Translations under genes and position numbers: made by a program
From: Labrys sp. WJW
Lineage (GTDB): Bacteria; Pseudomonadota; Alphaproteobacteria; Rhizobiales; Labraceae
Length of the DNA stretch: 64,000 nt
Direction: 5' to 3'
Assembly: GCF_001676615.1 (NCBI RefSeq)
Contig: NZ_LYXZ01000027.1
Coordinates: 124,001 to 188,000 of the forward strand
The notes under the pieces: model-generated
What the model saw: only the letters and a program-made list of their open reading frames with translations
Told to the model about the DNA's origin: nothing
Databases searched by the model: none
Shown: piece by piece, positions 53,797 to 62,656 of the stretch
How the letters are laid out: each line of letters begins with the position of its first letter
Numbering within the stretch: the stretch's first letter is position 1

Positions 53797-54686
53797 GACG
53801 CGCTTTCCTCGCGCGCAGCGAGATCTCCGAGGGCGGCCTTGAGAGTCTCGAGCTTGTCGGCCGGGAGAGCGCTCAGCGGGCGGCGGGGCTTACCGGCTCC
53901 GAATCCGGTGATCTCGGCAGCGGCATAGACCGATTGCACATAGTCGCCCTGCCAGATCAGGTTCATCGCCGGCTCCAGCAGGCGCCAGATCTCACGCGCC
54001 TCGTCCCAGCGATGCTCTTTGGCCGCCTTCACCAATGCGACACAGGTCCGGGGCGCGAAGTTGGCACCTCCCCAGATCAGTCCGCTTGCGCCAGCCAAGA
54101 GCGCATATGGCACCAGCGGATCGGCACCGTTCATCACCGGCCGCCCTGTCCGGATCAGGTCGGTCTGGGCCGCAAGATCGCCGCTGCTGTCCTTGGCGGT
54201 GCAGAAGTTTGGAATTTCGCAAAGCCTGTCCAGCAGCTCGGGCGTGATACCGACACCGACCGCGTGCGGCACGTTGTAACCGATGATCGGCAACCCGCCT
54301 TGCGCTGCGGCCGCATAGAAGGCAAACACGCCTTCGTCATCCGTCGGTCCCTCGAAGAAGGGCGGCAGCACCATGACGCCATCGGCACCGCATGCGGCGG
54401 CGTGACGGGTGCGATCCACCACGTCCTCGACCAAGAGCGCGGAGGTCTGCACGATGATCGTGGCACGGCCGGCAATGATCTTCGCACCGCGCGCCACCAG
54501 GGCATCGGATTCCTCGCGCGAAAGATAGACATGCATGCCGGTACCCGAACTCAGGACGAAGCCGTCGACGCCCGCGGCAACGTAACGCTCGATGTGAGCC
54601 TCCAGGCGGTCGAGATCGACCCGCCCCTCGGCATCGAACGGCGTGGTCAGAGCGATATTGAGACCGGGAAAGGGAAAATTGGACAT
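53793..54686 (-). CDS. DapA/DHDPS-family lyase or deaminase (copy 2)
   Basis: 297 residues. Class I aldolase residues are K165 (CTAKDSSGD) and Y137 (GYNVPHAVG); the GTGMHVYL block replaces the usual GTTGE at 48-55, so the keto-acid carboxylate pocket is altered. It overlaps the following oxidase by four bases and starts three bases after the ALDH stop. Similarity to copy 1 is moderate, so the two are old paralogues, not a recent duplication. Confidence 0.87.
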   Translation of the reverse strand: MSNFPFPGLNIALTTPFDAEGRVDLDRLEAHIERYVAAGVDGFVLSSGTGMHVYLSREESDALVARGAKIIAGRATIIVQTSALLVEDVVDRTRHAAACGADGVMVLPPFFEGPTDDEGVFAFYAAAAQGGLPIIGYNVPHAVGVGITPELLDRLCEIPNFCTAKDSSGDLAAQTDLIRTGRPVMNGADPLVPYALLAGASGLIWGGANFAPRTCVALVKAAKEHRWDEAREIWRLLEPAMNLIWQGDYVQSVYAAAEITGFGAGKPRRPLSALPADKLETLKAALGDLAAREESAS

Positions 54687-54689
54687 CGT

Positions 54690-56183
54690 TTACAGCCCTT
54701 CCTCACCGGAGAGATCGAGCCAGATCGTTTTGAGCTGGGTATATTGGTCATGCGCATGGATGGAATTGTCGCGCCCACCGAAACCTGACTGCTTGTAGCC
54801 GCCGAAAGGCGTGGCACTGTCGCCTTCGCCGAAGGAGTTGACCGTCACGGTGCCGGCGCGAAGCGCCCTGGCTGCGCGCATGGCGCGCTTGCCATTGGCG
54901 GTGAAGACGGAGGCCGCCAGGCCATAATCGGTATCGTTGGCGATGGTGATGGCTTCTTGCAGGTTCTCGACCGCGATGACGGCGAGGATCGGACCGAAGA
55001 CTTCCTCGCGGGCAAGGCGCTCGTCATTGCCCTTGAGCTCGATGATCGTGGGATGAACATAGCGCTCGCCCGTGATCTCGCCGCCATGGAGGACTTTTTC
55101 GCCATTGCCGAGGAAAGAGCGGACCTTCCCGAAATGGGCCTCCGATACGAGAGGACCAATGCGATTTGCAGGATCGAGGGGGTCGCCAACCGGCCAGTCG
55201 CCGAGCGCGGCGACGAGCTTTTCAACCAGGGCGTCCTTGACGGCCCGATGAACGATCAGCCGCGAAATGGCCGAGCAATTCTCGCCCATGTTCCAATAGG
55301 CGCCATTGACGACATGGCTTGCCACCGCATCGAGATCCTCGGCGTCGTCCATGACGATGCAGGGGTTCTTGCCGCCCATTTCCAGCACGACTTCCTTGAG
55401 GTTGCTGTCGGCGGAGTAATGGAGGAAGCGGCGCCCGGTCGCCGTCGAGCCCGTGAAGGAGACCGCGTCGATGCCGGGGTGACGCCCGATCGGTTCACCG
55501 ACCTCCGCACCACTGCCGGTGATCACGTTGAGCACACCGGCGGGGATGCCGGCCTCCAGGGCCAGTTCGGCGACGCGCACGGCGGTCAGCGAGGTCTCCG
55601 CCGCCGGCTTCACGACGAGCGTGCAGCCCGCGGCAAGGGCCGGCCCGATCTTCCAGGCCAGCATCAGCAGAGGAAAGTTCCAGGGGAGCACAAGCCCGAC
55701 GACCCCGACCGCCTCGCGAACGACGAGAGCAATGTGATCGTTGGAGGCCGGCGAAACCTGGTCATAGATCTTGTCGATGAGTTCGGCATGCCAGCGCAGG
55801 CACTTCACCGTCTCGGGCAGGTCGACGGTCTGGCAGTCGAGGATGGTCTTGCCGCTATCCAGGCTCTCCATCACCGCCAGTTCGACGAGATCGGCCTCGA
55901 TCAGATCGGCAAGCCGCAGCAGTACCGCCTTGCGTTCGGCCGGGTGCAGCTTTGACCAACGTCCGTCCTCGAAGGCGGCACGGGCACCGGCGACCGCGAT
56001 GTCGACATCCCCTGCCCCACAGGCAGGAAGCTCGGCAAGCATGGCGCCGGTTGCGGGATTGACCGTCTTGAATGTCCTGCCGCTGGTTGCCGCAACCTTC
56101 TCTCCAGCGATGACGCAGTGAGACGGAAGGGATAGATTGGCGGCAATTTGCTTGTAGTCGTCGTGGCTTAGCAAGTCGGTCAT
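54690..56183 (-). CDS. PuuC-like aldehyde dehydrogenase
   Basis: A 497-residue ALDH with all catalytic residues: N169 (LPWNFP), E268 (LEMGGKNP) and C303 (GENCSAISR). FTGSTATG at 243-250 binds NAD. It matches gamma-glutamyl-gamma-aminobutyraldehyde dehydrogenase (PuuC) in length and in the NMGENCSA block. In this operon it would oxidise the semialdehyde released by the DapA-like deaminase, like alpha-ketoglutarate semialdehyde dehydrogenase. It follows the GntR gene by 23 bases and precedes DapA copy 2 by 3 bases. Confidence 0.9.
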   Translation of the reverse strand: MTDLLSHDDYKQIAANLSLPSHCVIAGEKVAATSGRTFKTVNPATGAMLAELPACGAGDVDIAVAGARAAFEDGRWSKLHPAERKAVLLRLADLIEADLVELAVMESLDSGKTILDCQTVDLPETVKCLRWHAELIDKIYDQVSPASNDHIALVVREAVGVVGLVLPWNFPLLMLAWKIGPALAAGCTLVVKPAAETSLTAVRVAELALEAGIPAGVLNVITGSGAEVGEPIGRHPGIDAVSFTGSTATGRRFLHYSADSNLKEVVLEMGGKNPCIVMDDAEDLDAVASHVVNGAYWNMGENCSAISRLIVHRAVKDALVEKLVAALGDWPVGDPLDPANRIGPLVSEAHFGKVRSFLGNGEKVLHGGEITGERYVHPTIIELKGNDERLAREEVFGPILAVIAVENLQEAITIANDTDYGLAASVFTANGKRAMRAARALRAGTVTVNSFGEGDSATPFGGYKQSGFGGRDNSIHAHDQYTQLKTIWLDLSGEEGL

Positions 56184-56206
56184 GGTCTCTCCCGTTGGAT
56201 GTCCGT

Positions 56207-56920
56207 CTATGGGTTCAAAGGCATTTCGATGCCGTCGGGCATTGCGTAGGCGGCCATGTTGCGGCGCGACAGGTCCATGTGGGCGCGGACGATGCTCATC
56301 GCTTCATCGGGATCGTGGCGTTCGATTGCCTCGATGATTTCATCGTGCTGGCTGATGGCCAGCTCAAGCTGCCTCTTGGCTTCCGGATCATTCCTGAAAA
56401 ACGTGCGGCCAATGCGGCCATGGTCGATCAGCAGCCGCCGCAAACTCGGGATCAGATAGGCATTGTGTCCGATATGCCCGATCTCGAGGTGAAACTCGTT
56501 GTTGCTGAAGATCCTTGCTTCTATGTCGCCATCCATCGCGGCTCGGCGAAAATTCTGCTGGATCTTCTTGAGATGCTCTATCTCTGACTTCGACGCATTC
56601 TCTGCCGCCAACTTGGTGGTGACCATGTAGATCATCGGCGCGACGAGAAAGAAATCGCGCAGCGACTGATAGTTCATCGCGGTGACACGAGCGGGGCGAT
56701 TGGGCTCTAGCTCGATATAGCCCTCTCCCGCCATCTGGCGCATCACCTCCCGCACCGGGGGGCGCGAAAGGCCGAACTCCTCCGCGAGCGCAACCTCGTC
56801 GAGCACGGCCCCCGGTGCCAGGCGCATCGTCAGAATTCGCTGGCGCAGAGCCTCGCCCAAAGCAGCCTTCCTATCCAGGCCCGCGCTCGTCGGAAGATCG
56901 ATCGGCCGTTCGATGGTCAT
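56207..56920 (-). CDS. GntR-family regulator, FCD type
   Basis: 237 residues from ATG 56920 with a GGAGG site seven bases upstream. The wHTH is LGEALRQRILTMRLAPGAVL, LAEEFGLSRPPVREVMRQMA, EGYIELEPNR, and the rest is an FCD domain with His ligands in NNEFHLEIGH and HMDLSR. First gene of the oxidase operon, so it autoregulates that operon and probably also represses the divergent importer. Direct repeats lie upstream. Confidence 0.9.
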   Translation of the reverse strand: MTIERPIDLPTSAGLDRKAALGEALRQRILTMRLAPGAVLDEVALAEEFGLSRPPVREVMRQMAGEGYIELEPNRPARVTAMNYQSLRDFFLVAPMIYMVTTKLAAENASKSEIEHLKKIQQNFRRAAMDGDIEARIFSNNEFHLEIGHIGHNAYLIPSLRRLLIDHGRIGRTFFRNDPEAKRQLELAISQHDEIIEAIERHDPDEAMSIVRAHMDLSRRNMAAYAMPDGIEMPLNP

Positions 56921-57014
56921 TTGAAAAACCTCCAAAACTGAACCGCCCGGACCTTTGTCGTCGGGACGGCCGACCAGCCGTTCCATAGCCACCGCGAAAA
57001 CGCTATAAAATTTC

Positions 57015-57035
57015 AGTAGACAATAAGTAGACATT
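57015..57035. promoter_or_regulatory. Helically phased direct repeats (candidate GntR operator)
   Basis: AGTAGACAAT at 57015-57024 and AGTAGACATT at 57026-57035 start 11 bases apart, one helical turn. They lie in the divergent promoter region between the GntR gene and the quaternary-amine importer. Confidence 0.45.
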
Positions 57036-57204
57036 AGGTAGGATGTCAATGCCGGTCTTCGAGAAATGGTCCGGCATCGATGACGATCTGCGGGAAGGCG
57101 CATCCGCCCGACGCGATCGGGCGAGTACCCAGCCGGTGCGTGTGGGGAACCGACCGCACCGGTCGGCACCAATATTCAAAACCCAGCAGAGAGGAGTTCT
57201 ACCT

Positions 57205-58056
57205 ATGAGGTCGATCATGAGGGCGCTCGGCGCGCTCGCAGTGCTCGGTCTGAGCCTGATGAGCGCGCACGCGGACGAAAAGACCATCAAGCTCGGCACC
57301 ATGGCCTGGGAGGACATGCTCCCGATCACCGGCGTCGCCAAGAAGGCGCTCGAGGACAAGGGCTACAAGGTCGAGGTCACGCAGTTCTCCGAATGGGGCA
57401 TCGCCTATGCTGCCCTGACCAAGGGCGACGTCGAGGTCATGGTCTCGCAGGTCGACTACGTCGCACAGGACTATTGGAAGAAGAACAAGAGCCGCCTCGA
57501 AAAGATTTCCATCACATCGCACGGCCTCTATCAGGCCTTTGCCGTTCCCAGCTATGTCGACGCCAAATCGATCGAGGATCTCAATGCCAATGCCGACAAA
57601 TTCGGCGGCAAGATCATCGGTATCGAACCTGGTTCGGGCCTCATGCGCGAGGCGGGCAAGGCTATCAAGGACTACAACCTCAAGCTCCAGCTTGTCGAAG
57701 GCAGCACCGCCGGCATGACAGCCTCGCTGAAGTCAGCCTTCGATCGCAAGGAACCCATCGTGGTGACTTTGTGGGATCCGACCTGGATGTTCCAGAAGTT
57801 CGAGATGAAGTTCCTCGCTGATCCCAAGCACGTTTTTTCGCCGCCTCAGTCCTACAATCTCATCGCCAAGAAGGGCTTCTCGGAAGAAAAGCCGGAGGCA
57901 CGGGAAATCCTTGCCGGCGTCTATCTGCCGCTTGACCAGATCCGCGCGATCAACACGGCTGTCGCGGACGGAAAAACGATGGACCAGGCTATCCAGGACT
58001 GGGTCGCCGCCAATGACGCACTGATCAAGCGTTGGGAGGACGTCAAGAACTACTAG
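57205..58056 (+). CDS. Quaternary-amine ABC importer binding protein (ProX/OpuAC type)
   Basis: 283 residues from ATG 57205, with a GAGAGGAG ribosome site. Signal peptide to AHADEK. The mature protein is OpuAC family: IKLGTMAWEDMLPITGVAKK, ALEDKGYKVEVTQF, and VVTLWDPTWMFQKFEMKFLA, where the Trp residues of WDPTW are typical of the aromatic cage for betaines. First of four importer genes and divergent from the GntR operon. Ligand probably a betaine-type or N-methylated amino acid. Confidence 0.9.
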   Translation: MRSIMRALGALAVLGLSLMSAHADEKTIKLGTMAWEDMLPITGVAKKALEDKGYKVEVTQFSEWGIAYAALTKGDVEVMVSQVDYVAQDYWKKNKSRLEKISITSHGLYQAFAVPSYVDAKSIEDLNANADKFGGKIIGIEPGSGLMREAGKAIKDYNLKLQLVEGSTAGMTASLKSAFDRKEPIVVTLWDPTWMFQKFEMKFLADPKHVFSPPQSYNLIAKKGFSEEKPEAREILAGVYLPLDQIRAINTAVADGKTMDQAIQDWVAANDALIKRWEDVKNY

Positions 58057-58064
58057 GCAGTTCC

Positions 58065-58095
58065 ATAGGCCGTGCAGCGACGCTGCACGGCCTAT
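58065..58095 (+). terminator. 31-base near-perfect inverted repeat between binding-protein and ATPase genes
   Basis: ATAGGCCGTGCAGCG, A, CGCTGCACGGCCTAT: 15-bp arms around one base. No T tract follows directly. Such hairpins behind binding-protein genes usually protect the upstream message and reduce downstream expression. Confidence 0.7.
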
Positions 58096-58124
58096 TCTCA
58101 TGCCGATATCCAGGGGAAAAGGAT

Positions 58125-59216
58125 ATGACCACAGCGGTAATGAATGCCGAGGACATCCTGTTGGACTGTCGCTCGGTTTGGAAGATCTTCGGAAAGAAGG
58201 CTCCAACTGCCATGAAGGCAGTTATCGAGCGTGGGCTCGGCAAGCGTGACGTGCTCCAGGAATTCGGCTGCGTCGTCGGTGTCTCCGATGCCAGCATCGA
58301 AATCCGCCGCGGCGAGATCTTCTGCATCATGGGTCTTTCCGGGAGTGGCAAGTCTACACTGATCCGGATGCTCAATCGCTTGATCGACCCGACAAGCGGC
58401 GAGATCTTCGTGAAAGGACGCTCTCTTTCGCAGCTCACTGCCGCTGAGCTCCGCGAAATCCGGTCTCGCCATATCGGTATGGTGTTCCAGAGCGTCGCGC
58501 TCCTTCCCAACCGCTCGGTGCTGGAGAACGCCGCCTTCGGTCTCGAGGTCCGTGGTGTCCCCAAGGCCGAGCGGCAGCGGGCGGCCGAGGCGTCGCTCAC
58601 CAAGGTCGGGCTGGCCGATTGGATGCAGCGCTATCCGCGCGAGCTTTCCGGTGGCATGCAGCAACGTGTGGGCCTGGCCCGTGCGCTCACCTCGGATCCC
58701 GAGATCATTCTGATGGACGAGCCCTTCAGCGCGCTCGATCCGCTGATCCGTCGACAATTGCAGGACGAATTCCGTCAGCTCACCAAGGAACTCGGCAAGT
58801 CAGCGGTGTTCATTACCCACGATCTGGATGAGGCCATCCGGATCGGCGACCGCATCGCCATCATGAAGGATGGCTGCATTATCCAGGTCGGCACCGCCGA
58901 AGAGATCATCCTCAATCCGGCCGACGCGTATGTCGCCGAATTCGTTGCCGGCATCTCGCGCCTCCATCTCATTAAGGCGCATTCGGTGATGGTGCCGCTG
59001 GCAAAATACCAAGCCGGAAACGCCAATGTCGATGTGACGGCCCTGCCCACAGTGTCCCAGGCGGCCGACATCGATGAACTCATCGACCTCACCTTGGCGC
59101 ATGAAGGAACCGGCATTGCCGTGGTCGAGGACGGCAAGGCGATCGGCATCGTCACCCCGCAGAGCCTTCTGCTCGGGGTGAAGGGGTCCAGCACGACAGA
59201 TGCCGCACGGCCTTAG
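58125..59216 (+). CDS. Quaternary-amine ABC importer ATPase (ProV/OpuAA type)
   Basis: 363 residues from ATG 58125. The N-terminal VWKIFGKK and the long pre-core insertion are typical of ProV. Walker A is GLSGSGKST (70-78), signature ELSGGMQQRVGLARAL, Walker B IILMDEPFSALDP, switch VFITHDLDEAIRIGD. After residue 280 the remainder holds a degenerate CBS-like region (IDLTLAHEGTGIAVVEDGKA). It is followed by two permease genes, which it should energise as a pair. Confidence 0.92.
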   Translation: MTTAVMNAEDILLDCRSVWKIFGKKAPTAMKAVIERGLGKRDVLQEFGCVVGVSDASIEIRRGEIFCIMGLSGSGKSTLIRMLNRLIDPTSGEIFVKGRSLSQLTAAELREIRSRHIGMVFQSVALLPNRSVLENAAFGLEVRGVPKAERQRAAEASLTKVGLADWMQRYPRELSGGMQQRVGLARALTSDPEIILMDEPFSALDPLIRRQLQDEFRQLTKELGKSAVFITHDLDEAIRIGDRIAIMKDGCIIQVGTAEEIILNPADAYVAEFVAGISRLHLIKAHSVMVPLAKYQAGNANVDVTALPTVSQAADIDELIDLTLAHEGTGIAVVEDGKAIGIVTPQSLLLGVKGSSTTDAARP

Positions 59217-59227
59217 GGAGGATTGCG

Positions 59228-60070
59228 ATGGATATGTCAGCCTTCGCCGGCGCATTCGACAGCTGGGTGGACGATGCCCTGACCTGGGTCAGCGACAATG
59301 GCGGCTACCTGTTCGATTGGCTGCGCGCGTTCTTTGAAGGCTTCTATGGCAGCGTTCTCAGCCTGATGGCCTTCGCCCCCTGGTATGTGGTCGCAACCGT
59401 TGTCGGCCTTATGGCATGGCGGATCGTCGGTCGCTCCTTCGCCATAGGCACGGCCCTTGGCCTCGTGCTTTGCTGGACAATGGGGCTGTGGCCACAAACG
59501 ATGAGTACGTTCGCGCTCGTGTTCAGCGCCACATGCCTCGCGCTCGTCGTCGCACTGCCTGTTGGGATTCTTGCCGGCTTCGTGCCGAAGCTCGACCATA
59601 TCGTCGAGCCGATCCTCGACCTGGTGCAAACTCTCCCGCCCTATATCTACCTGCTGCCGGCAATTGCACTGCTCGGCTTCGGACCGGCAACGGCGCTGGC
59701 TGCGACGCTCATCGTCGCAGCCCCGCCCGCCATCCGCCTGACATCGCTGGGCATACGCATGACGCCCAAGGAGTTCGTCGAACTCGGTCAGGCGACGGGC
59801 ATGACGCCGGCCCAGATGTTCTTCAAGATCCGCCTTCCCTTTGCGCTTCCGAGCATCATGGCGGGCATCAACCAATGCCTGATGATGGCTTTCGGCATGG
59901 TCGTGATCGCCGGGATCGTCGGTTCGGGAGGCCTGGGCCAAGCCATCTACGAGGCGATACGAACCCTCGACATCGGCAAATCGATCGATGCTGCCATCGC
60001 CATCGTGATCCTGACCATCGTCATCGACCGTTTCACGCAGAACGCCGTCCCGCGCGAGGAGACAAAGTGA
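59228..60070 (+). CDS. Quaternary-amine ABC importer permease (ProW type, 1)
   Basis: 280 residues with about six helices. Its permease core has VQTLPPYIYLLPAIALLGFG, AAPPAIRLTSLGIRMTPKEF and the EAA-like loop ELGQATGMTPAQMFFKIRLP, then GMVVIAGIVGSGGLGQAI. An AGGGAGG ribosome site precedes the ATG. Its stop shares a base with the next start (TGATG). Confidence 0.92.
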   Translation: MDMSAFAGAFDSWVDDALTWVSDNGGYLFDWLRAFFEGFYGSVLSLMAFAPWYVVATVVGLMAWRIVGRSFAIGTALGLVLCWTMGLWPQTMSTFALVFSATCLALVVALPVGILAGFVPKLDHIVEPILDLVQTLPPYIYLLPAIALLGFGPATALAATLIVAAPPAIRLTSLGIRMTPKEFVELGQATGMTPAQMFFKIRLPFALPSIMAGINQCLMMAFGMVVIAGIVGSGGLGQAIYEAIRTLDIGKSIDAAIAIVILTIVIDRFTQNAVPREETK

Positions 60071-60915
60071 TGGCCTCCTATTTTTCTCCCGGCGCCTGGC
60101 TCGCGCCGGGCGTCGATTGGCTCAATGCCAACTTCCATGCGGTGTTCGGCGTGATTGCAGTGATCGTCGAGGCGATTGTGGGAGGCCTTCAGGCAGCCCT
60201 TCTCTATCCGCCATCCTACGTGATCATCAGCCTTGCAGCGGTGCTTGCCGGGGGGCTCCTCAATATCCGCACCGCGATCCTGGCCGTCGTCACACTCGGC
60301 TTTTGCCAGGTCATGGACCTCTGGCGACAGTCGATGGAAACCCTCGCCCTGGTACTGGTCGCCGTGGCAATCTCCGTCCTGATCGCTGTGCCACTCGGCA
60401 TCCTTGCCGCTCGTCGACCACGCGTGGAAGCAGCGCTGCGGCCGGTACTCGACGTCATGCAGACTGTTCCGCCCTGGGTTTATCTCATCCCGGCGGTGAT
60501 CATATTCAGTCTCGGCCAGGTTCCGGCCATCATCGCAACGATCATCTATGGCATCCCGCCCATGCTCCGCCTCACCACGCTCGGCTTCAAGCAGGTGCCC
60601 AACGACCTCCTCGAGCTCGGACAGGCAATCGGCGCCGCGCCGCGGGCAATCCTCGCCAAGATCGAAATACCCTCCGCCATGCGGACGCTTCTCGTCGGCC
60701 TCAACCAGTGCATTCTGCTGTCCCTGTCCATGGTGGTGCTTGCGGGCCTTGTCGGCGCCGGAGGACTTGGCGCCGAGGTGACACGGGGGCTCACCCGCAT
60801 GGAAATGGGCCTTGGCTTGCGGGCTGGCCTTGCAATCGTCGCCATCGCCATCCTGCTCGACCGTCTGACACGGGCTGCGCTTCAGCAGGAGCGGGGAGCC
60901 GCGAGCGCCGAATGA
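60070..60915 (+). CDS. Quaternary-amine ABC importer permease (ProW type, 2)
   Basis: 281 residues from ATG 60070. Core blocks are MQTVPPWVYLIPAVIIFSLG, GIPPMLRLTTLGFKQVPNDL, ELGQAIGAAPRAILAKIEIP and LSMVVLAGLVGAGGLGAEV. The frame is open upstream inside the first permease, but the TGATG junction fixes this start. Two ProW-like permeases make a heterodimeric channel, whereas ProVWX usually has one. Confidence 0.92.
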   Translation: MASYFSPGAWLAPGVDWLNANFHAVFGVIAVIVEAIVGGLQAALLYPPSYVIISLAAVLAGGLLNIRTAILAVVTLGFCQVMDLWRQSMETLALVLVAVAISVLIAVPLGILAARRPRVEAALRPVLDVMQTVPPWVYLIPAVIIFSLGQVPAIIATIIYGIPPMLRLTTLGFKQVPNDLLELGQAIGAAPRAILAKIEIPSAMRTLLVGLNQCILLSLSMVVLAGLVGAGGLGAEVTRGLTRMEMGLGLRAGLAIVAIAILLDRLTRAALQQERGAASAE

Positions 60916-60965
60916 ATGCGGCGCCTTGATCGAGTTCTTCCCCAACACCGCGGAAATCAAGGCTT

Positions 60966-61293
60966 ATGACCAACTCTGCGCGGATAGGTATCATCGGGGG
61001 AACCGGCTGGATTGGCGGTGCGCGCGCGCCATGGTCGATAGCGGCCTTGTTCCGGCTTCTCAATTGACCCTCTCATGTCGGTGCGCACCGCCACCGCGGC
61101 TTCCCGATGCAGATGGACGCAGGACAACCAGGCGCTCGTCCACACCTCCGACATCGTCATCCTCTCCGTTCGTCCCCAGGACTGGCGCGGTGTAAAAATC
61201 TCGGTGGCTGGCAAACTCATCATTTCTGTGATGGCAGGCATCTCGCTTGCAAGCATTGCCGAGTGTACCGGCTCCACTCACATCGTGCGATCA
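60966..61293 (+). pseudogene. proC-like pyrroline-5-carboxylate reductase remnant
   Basis: Starts ATG 60966 with RIGIIGGTGWIGG, then changes frame to RAMVDSGLVPASQLTLS, then QALVHTSDIVILSVRPQDWR, LIISVMAGISLASIAECTGS and THIVRS. These blocks are in order along the N-terminal half of ProC but in different frames, and the rest is missing. It ends at a junction with the proline-racemase remnant. Confidence 0.8.
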
Positions 61294-61339
61294 ACCAGAC
61301 GTTGTTCGCGGATCCAGTTCGGACCGAAAATGGCGTGAA

Positions 61340-61654
61340 ACGATCGAAGAACACGGTCGTCGTCTTGCCTGGCCGGCTCGGCCGATGCCCCTCTGCGGCA
61401 CCGGCACCTCAGCGTGCCTCGCACTTCTCTACGCAAAAGGAGAACTCGCATTGGGCGAGGAATTCATTCACGCATCGATCATCGACACTGAACTCCATAG
61501 GCGCACCGTGGCAACGACAAAGGCCGGCGCGATTGACGCGATCATATCTGAGGTCACCGGCAGAGCTTGGCTTACTGGCGTCTCCCAATATGGTGTGAAT
61601 CCTGATGACCCGTTCCCACGATGGTACCGCCTGAACGATACATGGCTCCGTTGA
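61340..61654 (+). pseudogene. Proline racemase/hydroxyproline epimerase C-terminal remnant
   Basis: A short NTVVVLPGRL in one frame is followed in another by LCGTGTSACLALLYAKGEL, the second catalytic-cysteine region of proline racemase-fold enzymes (xCGTGTSA). It continues to EVTGRAWLTGVSQYGVNPDD and a stop at 61654. The N-terminal two-thirds, with the first catalytic Cys, are gone. It fits a decayed hydroxyproline-type pathway next to the oxidase/DapA island. Confidence 0.8.
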
Positions 61655-61840
61655 TCGACGCGGTCCGTATGGCTTTGGGGTTTCTGCCGAGCAGGAAAAG
61701 CGCCGCGACGGCACCGCTGCCTTGAACCTGCGAGTGCAGGTGCTTGATTCTACTCATCTGAGGCCGGTTCACAGAACAAGAAAAAGAACGACGTCGTGAA
61801 GTTCGCGGCATCGCTCTTTGATTGCTGTTGGGCCCCTAGC
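61655..61840. other. Intergenic region, convergent ends
   Basis: Spacer between the racemase remnant and the end of the uronate dehydrogenase gene. No gene or repeat is evident. Confidence 0.4.
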
Positions 61841-62653
61841 TTACTTCTTCTCATCGTCGGGATGGCCGAGTTCGCAGAACCATCCTCCCAAAAACTTGAC
61901 CGCCGGCGCCTTCGGATCCGGGACGGGCGTCCTGGCTTCCACAGCCGCGCGGAAGCCTTCGGAATTATCGAGCGGCACGAAGCCGAGATGGTCGGCCCCC
62001 CTGTTGTCGACCATCTTGACCGTGTTGTCCGAAATCCCGAACGAGATGGTGTGCCCGACACGCGGCGCGGTGAGCGATGCTTCCACCAGGCGCACGCAGT
62101 CGTCGAAGGAAAGATAGGACCAGAGCATGCGCCGGTCCGTCGGCTCCGGAAAGGACGAGAAGATCCGCAGGCAGGCCGTCTCGATGCCGAATTTGTCCCA
62201 GTAGAGCCGGCTGAGGCTTTCGACGAAGTTCTTCGACACACCGTAGAGGCTGTCGGGCCGCACGGGGGCATCGACGCCGATATGGGATTCGATTTCGTGA
62301 AAGCCGATCGCATGCACGGATGAGGCATAGATCACCCGCCTGGCGCCATGTTTCCGGGCGCCTTCATAGATGTGATAGGAGCCGCGAATGCTCGAATCCA
62401 GGATCGTCTGCCAGGGACTTTCGAGGGATGCGCCGCCGAAATGGACGATGGCATCGCAATCCTTGGTCGCCGCGATCGTCGCCTCCATGTCGGAGAGATC
62501 GAAGACGGCCTCCTCCTCGTTCTGAGCCAGGTTCTCGAAAGGATGACGCCCGGCCAGGCGGATCTTCTCGGCCAGCGGCGCGAGGCCGGTGCGCAAGAGG
62601 CTTCCCAGACGGCCTGCAGCGCCGGTGATCAGGATACGCTTGTAAGGAAGCAT
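61841..62653 (-). CDS. Uronate dehydrogenase-like NAD-dependent epimerase/dehydratase family protein
   Basis: A 270-residue extended-SDR protein. NAD binding is ILITGAAGRLGSLLRTGLAP; catalytic Tyr and Lys lie in LYGVSKNFVESLSRLY, with SSVHAIG before them. Blocks such as IVHFGGASLESPWQTILDSS and LDNSEGFRA match Agrobacterium uronate dehydrogenase (Udh), which oxidises glucuronate or galacturonate to the aldaro-lactone. It follows the aminotransferase by three bases. Confidence 0.85.
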   Translation of the reverse strand: MLPYKRILITGAAGRLGSLLRTGLAPLAEKIRLAGRHPFENLAQNEEEAVFDLSDMEATIAATKDCDAIVHFGGASLESPWQTILDSSIRGSYHIYEGARKHGARRVIYASSVHAIGFHEIESHIGVDAPVRPDSLYGVSKNFVESLSRLYWDKFGIETACLRIFSSFPEPTDRRMLWSYLSFDDCVRLVEASLTAPRVGHTISFGISDNTVKMVDNRGADHLGFVPLDNSEGFRAAVEARTPVPDPKAPAVKFLGGWFCELGHPDDEKK

Positions 62654-62656
62654 GAT

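Noticed and set aside
59416..60069. Upstream extension of the second ProW-like permease
   Set aside because: The frame is open only by chance inside the first permease; the TGATG junction at 60068-60072 gives the start.
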